Assembly (NCBI GenBank): GCA_902797165.1
Contig: CADBRU010000002.1
Span: 1-64,000 of the forward strand
Direction of reading: 5' to 3'
Length of the DNA stretch: 64,000 nucleotides
Source of the DNA: an uncultured Elusimicrobium sp.
GTDB lineage: Bacteria > Elusimicrobiota > Elusimicrobia > Elusimicrobiales > Elusimicrobiaceae
Made by a program: the position numbers and the translations under genes
The notes under the pieces: model-generated
Told to the model about the DNA's origin: nothing
Seen by the model: the letters and a program-made list of their open reading frames with translations, nothing else
Databases searched by the model: none
Shown: one piece after another, positions 60,571 to 64,000 of the stretch
How positions within the stretch are numbered: the stretch's first letter is position 1
How the letters are laid out: each line of letters begins with the position of its first letter

Positions 60571-61156
60571 AACCTCCCAAGAAAACAGTACACCCGTTAC
60601 AAATTTAACCGATAAACAGGTCGCCGAAGTATCCGACCGGCCGAGCCAAGCGGAAGTGATTTCCGAGAAGGATCGGTTGCCAGAAAATCAAACAACTTGT
60701 TTTGATGTGGACGTCTACAAAGACGTGCAATTACCCCAGTCGTTGCAAGGTGGTGAGGAGCATTTTGCTTCTTTTAAAACCTTAGCGGCGCAACTTAACT
60801 TGCCCGCCGAAACCGTGCAGAAATTGGTGGCATGGGAAGCCGCTATTGCCGATGACGAACAGAAAAAAACGCAAGCGGATCGTGCCGATATTCTGCAGAA
60901 ATGGACGGACCGAACCAAAGAAATATTGGGGCCGTCTTATCAGCGGGAAATCTGCCGTGCGTTGGAAGCGGTAGATCGTTTCGGCGGGCCGCAGTTGCGG
61001 GAATTGTTAGAAGTGACGGGACTGGGAAATCATCCCGTTATCGTCAAAACGTTTCAACAAATCAGTGCGCAAATCGGGGAAGATATTTCTGTGAGCGGGC
61101 GGACGCGCCATCAAATAGATAAAACTTTTGCCGAAGCACTTTACGGAAAGGAGTAA
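60563..61156 (+). CDS. Probable phage scaffold or capsid-assembly protein
   Basis: A 197-aa acidic, mostly helical protein, placed directly before the major capsid gene. The N-terminal 60 residues look disordered (SETSQENSTPVTNLTDKQ). The middle has LAAQLNLPAETVQKLVAWEAAIADDEQ and WTDRTKEILGPSYQREICRALEAVDRFGG, which resemble the C-terminal helical region of podovirus scaffold proteins. The assignment rests on composition and position. The start at 60563 is chosen over 60494 because it avoids long overlap and follows GAGGAAA. Confidence 0.65.
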   Translation: MSETSQENSTPVTNLTDKQVAEVSDRPSQAEVISEKDRLPENQTTCFDVDVYKDVQLPQSLQGGEEHFASFKTLAAQLNLPAETVQKLVAWEAAIADDEQKKTQADRADILQKWTDRTKEILGPSYQREICRALEAVDRFGGPQLRELLEVTGLGNHPVIVKTFQQISAQIGEDISVSGRTRHQIDKTFAEALYGKE

Positions 61157-61202
61157 CCTCTCTTTCCCGTCCTATCAGGACCAACTTTAACAAGGAAATT
61201 TT

Positions 61203-62180
61203 ATGGCAATTATTGCAGAGAAACAATATAACTTGCTCGATTATGCCAAACAATTTGACGAATCGGGCCAAGAACTTGCGATCGCCGAAGTACTGAGTAA
61301 ATCTAATCCGATTATCGGCGATGCATTAGTGATTGAAAGTAATTTAGACAGCGGCCATGAGTATGCCGTACGTACCGGAATTCCGGAAGGTACTTGGCGC
61401 CGCGCTTATCAAGGCATTGAACCGGCCAAAGCCACTACTAAAGTGGTGGTAGAAGGATACGGTACTTTGTCTGCTTATTCCGTCGTCGATAAACTCATTG
61501 CGGAAAAGGGCGGCAATTTACAAGCCGTACGTACCGGCCAAAGTAAAGCCATTATTGCCGGTATGTCTAACACCATGGCACACAATATAATTTACGGAAA
61601 CGCGGGGGAAACTCCGGAACGCTTTACCGGACTGGCTGCCCGTTACAGTGCGCTTTCCGGTGCCGAAAGTGCCAAAAACGTAATCGATGCGGGGGGAAGT
61701 ACCGACGGTCAAAATTCATCTATTTACTTAGTGGTATGGGACAGTGACAAAGTCTTTACTTTCTTTCCGAAAGGCTCTAAAGCCGGTATTGAGCGTGTCG
61801 ATCATGGTTTAGTAAATCACGTCGATGCCAGCAACAATGAATATCCCGCCTACAAAGAATATTTCGAGTGGAAACTGGGCCTTGCCGTGCAAGATTGGCG
61901 TTATGCCGGACGTATTTGCAACATTGATGTGACTAATGTCCCGTCTACGTTGATTGACAAGATGTGTGAATTGGAAGAAAAAATTCAAAGTTTAAACTTG
62001 GGCAAACCGGTTTGGTATATGAACCGTACCGTCAAGGCTGCCTTGCGTAAATTAGCCAGCAGCAAACAAAATGTCCAATACACACCGGACCAAATTACCA
62101 GCCGTCCTATGATGACGTTTAACGAAATTCCGGTCCACGTATGTGATGCAATCGTCGATACGGAAAATGTGGTGGCTTAG
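61203..62180 (+). CDS. Phage major capsid protein
   Basis: A 325-aa capsid protein of the BPP-1/Bbp17 type: NLLDYAKQFDESGQELAIAEVLSKSNPIIGDALVIES, then GIPEGTWRRAYQGIEPAKATTKVV and NTMAHNIIYGNAGETPERFTGLAARY, ending near a PVHVCDAI strand. It forms the icosahedral shell with an HK97-like fold. CAAGGAA precedes the ATG. A cement-protein gene follows 14 bp later. Confidence 0.9.
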   Translation: MAIIAEKQYNLLDYAKQFDESGQELAIAEVLSKSNPIIGDALVIESNLDSGHEYAVRTGIPEGTWRRAYQGIEPAKATTKVVVEGYGTLSAYSVVDKLIAEKGGNLQAVRTGQSKAIIAGMSNTMAHNIIYGNAGETPERFTGLAARYSALSGAESAKNVIDAGGSTDGQNSSIYLVVWDSDKVFTFFPKGSKAGIERVDHGLVNHVDASNNEYPAYKEYFEWKLGLAVQDWRYAGRICNIDVTNVPSTLIDKMCELEEKIQSLNLGKPVWYMNRTVKAALRKLASSKQNVQYTPDQITSRPMMTFNEIPVHVCDAIVDTENVVA

Positions 62181-62194
62181 TAGAGGGGGAGATT

Positions 62195-62572
62195 ATGTTA
62201 ATTGATAATAGTTTGGTTCTTTCCGAAGGACAATCTGTCTTGGCCACTGCGGCTTCTACCAATGTAATTGATCAAACTGCCGCCGGTGGCGCACATACGC
62301 ACGCTGCTTTTATAGTGCGGGTAGATCAAACCTTTGCGGGGTCTACCGCAGTTAAGATTGCATTGGAAACTTCCGCGGCTTCTGCTTTCGGTACCAAAAA
62401 AGAAGTCTTTGCTACGTCCGTGGCAGCAGCGGACTTGGTAGCGGGGGCAACTGTGGTAAAAGCGGTATTGCCGGCTGGGCTCTTGCGGTATATCCGCGGT
62501 TATTATACGGTTACCGGAGAAGGTACTGCAGGGAAACTGTCTATGTATATTACAGAAGCAGTGGACCTATAA
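62195..62572 (+). CDS. Bbp16-like capsid cement protein
   Basis: A 125-aa protein rich in Ala, Val and Thr with a beta-jellyroll look (MLIDNSLVLSEGQSV, then FIVRVDQTFAGSTAVKIALET and RYIRGYYTVTGEGTAGKLSMYI). In BPP-1 a similarly sized protein directly after the major capsid gene stabilises the shell from outside. Here the gene follows the capsid gene by 14 bp, with GGGGAGA before the ATG. A terminator-like hairpin ends the head operon after it. Confidence 0.8.
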   Translation: MLIDNSLVLSEGQSVLATAASTNVIDQTAAGGAHTHAAFIVRVDQTFAGSTAVKIALETSAASAFGTKKEVFATSVAAADLVAGATVVKAVLPAGLLRYIRGYYTVTGEGTAGKLSMYITEAVDL

Positions 62573-62581
62573 AATAAGCAA

Positions 62582-62614
62582 GGGGGCGCGCTTTTCTGCC
62601 CGCGCGCCTCTTTT
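62582..62614 (+). terminator. Terminator-like hairpin after the head genes
   Basis: GGCGCGC (62585-62591), a 10-nt loop, GCGCGCC (62602-62608) and then TCTTTT. It is the likely end of the head-gene transcript. Confidence 0.6.
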
Positions 62615-63074
62615 GCGCACTCTTTTAATTAGTTTTTATTCGAAAACAGGGGAAATAAAAGAGATTTTTCTATATCAATACTCATCTTATCATCCGAAAA
62701 CCGCATTAAAGGGTAAAAATGGGCAAAAACAATGAAAAATAGTACATTTTTACGCCGAAATGTTCCTTGAAATAGCCAAAACGACACAGTATTAGTTCAT
62801 TTGTTTTTAAAATGTTTTTCCCCGGATTTTGTATCAATGGCTACATAATTAATTGAAAATAAAATAATTAGTAATTTTAAAAATACTTATTATTTAAGTA
62901 TTTTTAAAATTAATATAAAAAATTAATAATTTAAATTTTTGCATTTTAAGTTATTAATAAAAAATATAATTTATTTTGAAAATAGTTAAAAAATAAATAT
63001 TTTTTATAAAAATTAAATTTTAGTTAAAAATAAAAATACTTAAAATTTAATATAAATTAGAATGGAGACTAAAA
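62615..63074. other. Gene-free, extremely AT-rich region before the tail genes
   Basis: No gene is seen over about 460 bases. Between 62881 and 63060 only about ten of 180 bases are G or C. Several TATAAT-like boxes occur (for example 62965-62970), and TGGAGAC near 63063 is the ribosome site of the next gene. The region probably holds the tail-operon promoter and may be bent or a target of an AT-binding silencer protein. Confidence 0.6.
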
Positions 63075-63662
63075 ATGGTATCAAAAATAGATATATGTAA
63101 TTTAGCCTTAGCACAATTAGGGCAAGAGCCGATTAGTTCTTTGGAACAAGAGGATGAAAGGGCAAGACGTTGTCGTTTATTTTATGATCCGATACGCAGG
63201 GAAGTACTGCGAACACACAACTGGAGTTTCGCTTGTGCGCAGGCCGATTTGGCGCTTATAGATACCCAAAATAGGGGAATAAAAACCCAATATATCTATA
63301 CTTATCCGCAAGATTGCCTGTTTTTACGCAAAGTTTACGGGGCGGACGGCTCTCAAAACGTACCTTTCCAAGAAATGTACCGTACGGACCAACAAGTGCG
63401 GGTAATTGCGTGCGCAGTGCCCCAAGCACAGGCGGAATATACGCGGGATATCTCCGATACCAGTCAATTCGATCCCGCTTTTGTAAAAGCACTATCGTTG
63501 GCACTGGCAACCGATTTGGCGATGACACTTAGTGCAGACCCTTCTTTGGCACGGCAAATTCTGCAGAAATATACCCTATCTTTAGACGAGGCTAGACGCA
63601 GTAATATGAGTGAAAATTTGGAAATTCATCAGGCCGAAAGTTCTTTTGTGGAGCAACGTTAA
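63075..63662 (+). CDS. Phage tail adaptor (tail tubular protein A-like)
   Basis: A 195-aa protein with the gp11/tail-tubular-A style start (SKIDICNLALAQLGQEPISSLEQEDERARRCRLFYDPIRREVLRTHNWSFA is the family region, residues 3-52). It probably joins portal and tail. The rest has FDPAFVKALSLALATDLAMTLS, typical of these proteins. It starts after the AT-rich gap and is followed one base later by the next tail gene. Confidence 0.82.
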   Translation: MVSKIDICNLALAQLGQEPISSLEQEDERARRCRLFYDPIRREVLRTHNWSFACAQADLALIDTQNRGIKTQYIYTYPQDCLFLRKVYGADGSQNVPFQEMYRTDQQVRVIACAVPQAQAEYTRDISDTSQFDPAFVKALSLALATDLAMTLSADPSLARQILQKYTLSLDEARRSNMSENLEIHQAESSFVEQR

Positions 63663-63663
63663 T

Positions 63664-64000
63664 ATGCCGCTACACTTGTTAAACAGTAATTTTTCCGGCG
63701 GAGAAGTCAGTCCGCATTTGTATACACGTACGGATGCCCCGACTTACGCTACTTGGGTCAAAACAGCCTGTAATTTCTTTGTACATCCGCAGGGCGGGGC
63801 TTCCAACCGCCCGGGTACCGCTTACATTAATACGGCCAAATATGCTGCGAAAGCGTGCCGTTTAATTCCTTTTGTGCTCAGTGAACAGGAAGCCTATGTG
63901 TTGGAAGTGGGGCACGGTTATATGCGGGTGCATACACAAGCGGGAACGGTATTACAAAATAATTCTATTTATGAGATCGTGTCTCCTTACACGGAACATG
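63664..64000 (+). CDS. Phage tail protein, cut by the window edge
   Basis: A partial frame open to the right edge (112 codons seen). It begins MPLHLLNSNFSGGEVSPHLY and continues NFFVHPQGGASNRPGT and RLIPFVLSEQEAYVLEVGHG, a pattern shared by large podovirus tail proteins that follow the tail adaptor (Bbp13-like). The start is one base after the previous stop. The C-terminus is outside the window. Confidence 0.8.
   Translation, partial: MPLHLLNSNFSGGEVSPHLYTRTDAPTYATWVKTACNFFVHPQGGASNRPGTAYINTAKYAAKACRLIPFVLSEQEAYVLEVGHGYMRVHTQAGTVLQNNSIYEIVSPYTEH

Overview
The window looks like a chromosomal segment of a gut-type Elusimicrobiota bacterium (Elusimicrobium relatives), followed at the right end by the start of an integrated podovirus-like phage. 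That assignment is an inference. It rests on a Gram-negative envelope (Kdo and Lpt genes, an O-antigen-ligase-like protein), many dispersed type IV pilin-like genes with almost identical N-termini, and a compact type IV pilus operon. No rRNA or marker comparison was possible.

Layout. 1-20.5 kb is housekeeping: tRNA-Val, a hotdog thioesterase, a CYTH protein, a small histone-H1-like protein, a very large alpha-2-macroglobulin-like protein, argS, rsfS, rsmI, a TsaC/Sua5-type protein, an orphan histidine kinase, a four-gene minus-strand operon (WecA-like transferase, flavoprotein, NadD-HD fusion, LytR_C protein), a lipoprotein, lon and a HIT protein. 20.5-26.6 kb holds a Cys-rich lipoprotein, a protein built of about eight PAS domains, a SlyD-like isomerase and three pilin-like genes. 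26.6-30.8 kb is a tight minus-strand LPS operon: kdsA, a 60-aa membrane protein, kdsD, lptC, lptA, lptB. 30.9-37.6 kb has two further pilins, an AlbA_2 protein, an MgtE-N/CBS protein, a DUF885 protein, tRNA-Lys, tRNA-Leu and trigger factor. 37.8-55.6 kb is pilus territory: a pilin, an O-antigen-ligase/TPR protein, then an operon of an OmpA-like periplasmic protein, a PilM-PilN fusion, PilO, PilP, PilQ, PilB, PilC, six pilin-like proteins and a zinc metallopeptidase. From about 55.6 kb to the right edge is a phage morphogenesis module: small and large terminase, portal, Bbp19-like protein, scaffold-like protein, major capsid, Bbp16-like cement protein, tail adaptor and tail protein, in an order like Bordetella phage BPP-1.

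How it works together. The kds and lpt genes make Kdo and export LPS. The WecA-like enzyme and the ligase point to a lipid-linked glycan that could decorate LPS or pili. The pilus operon encodes an inner-membrane platform, secretin, extension ATPase and an initiating minor-pilin set; pilD and pilT are not in the window. Major-pilin candidates are scattered outside the operon with their own promoters.

The most unusual observations are: a host-type pilin gene with its own promoter lying between the phage large terminase and portal genes; an identical 27-base promoter segment with a 13-T run in front of that pilin and a chromosomal one; lysine/alanine-rich histone-like tails shared by a free small protein, RsfS and Lon; a CIRCE-like operator on the lon promoter; and a recurring pattern of a -10 box placed 6-7 nt before the start codon, which predicts leaderless mRNAs. 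No CRISPR array, insertion sequence, integrase or rRNA gene was seen.
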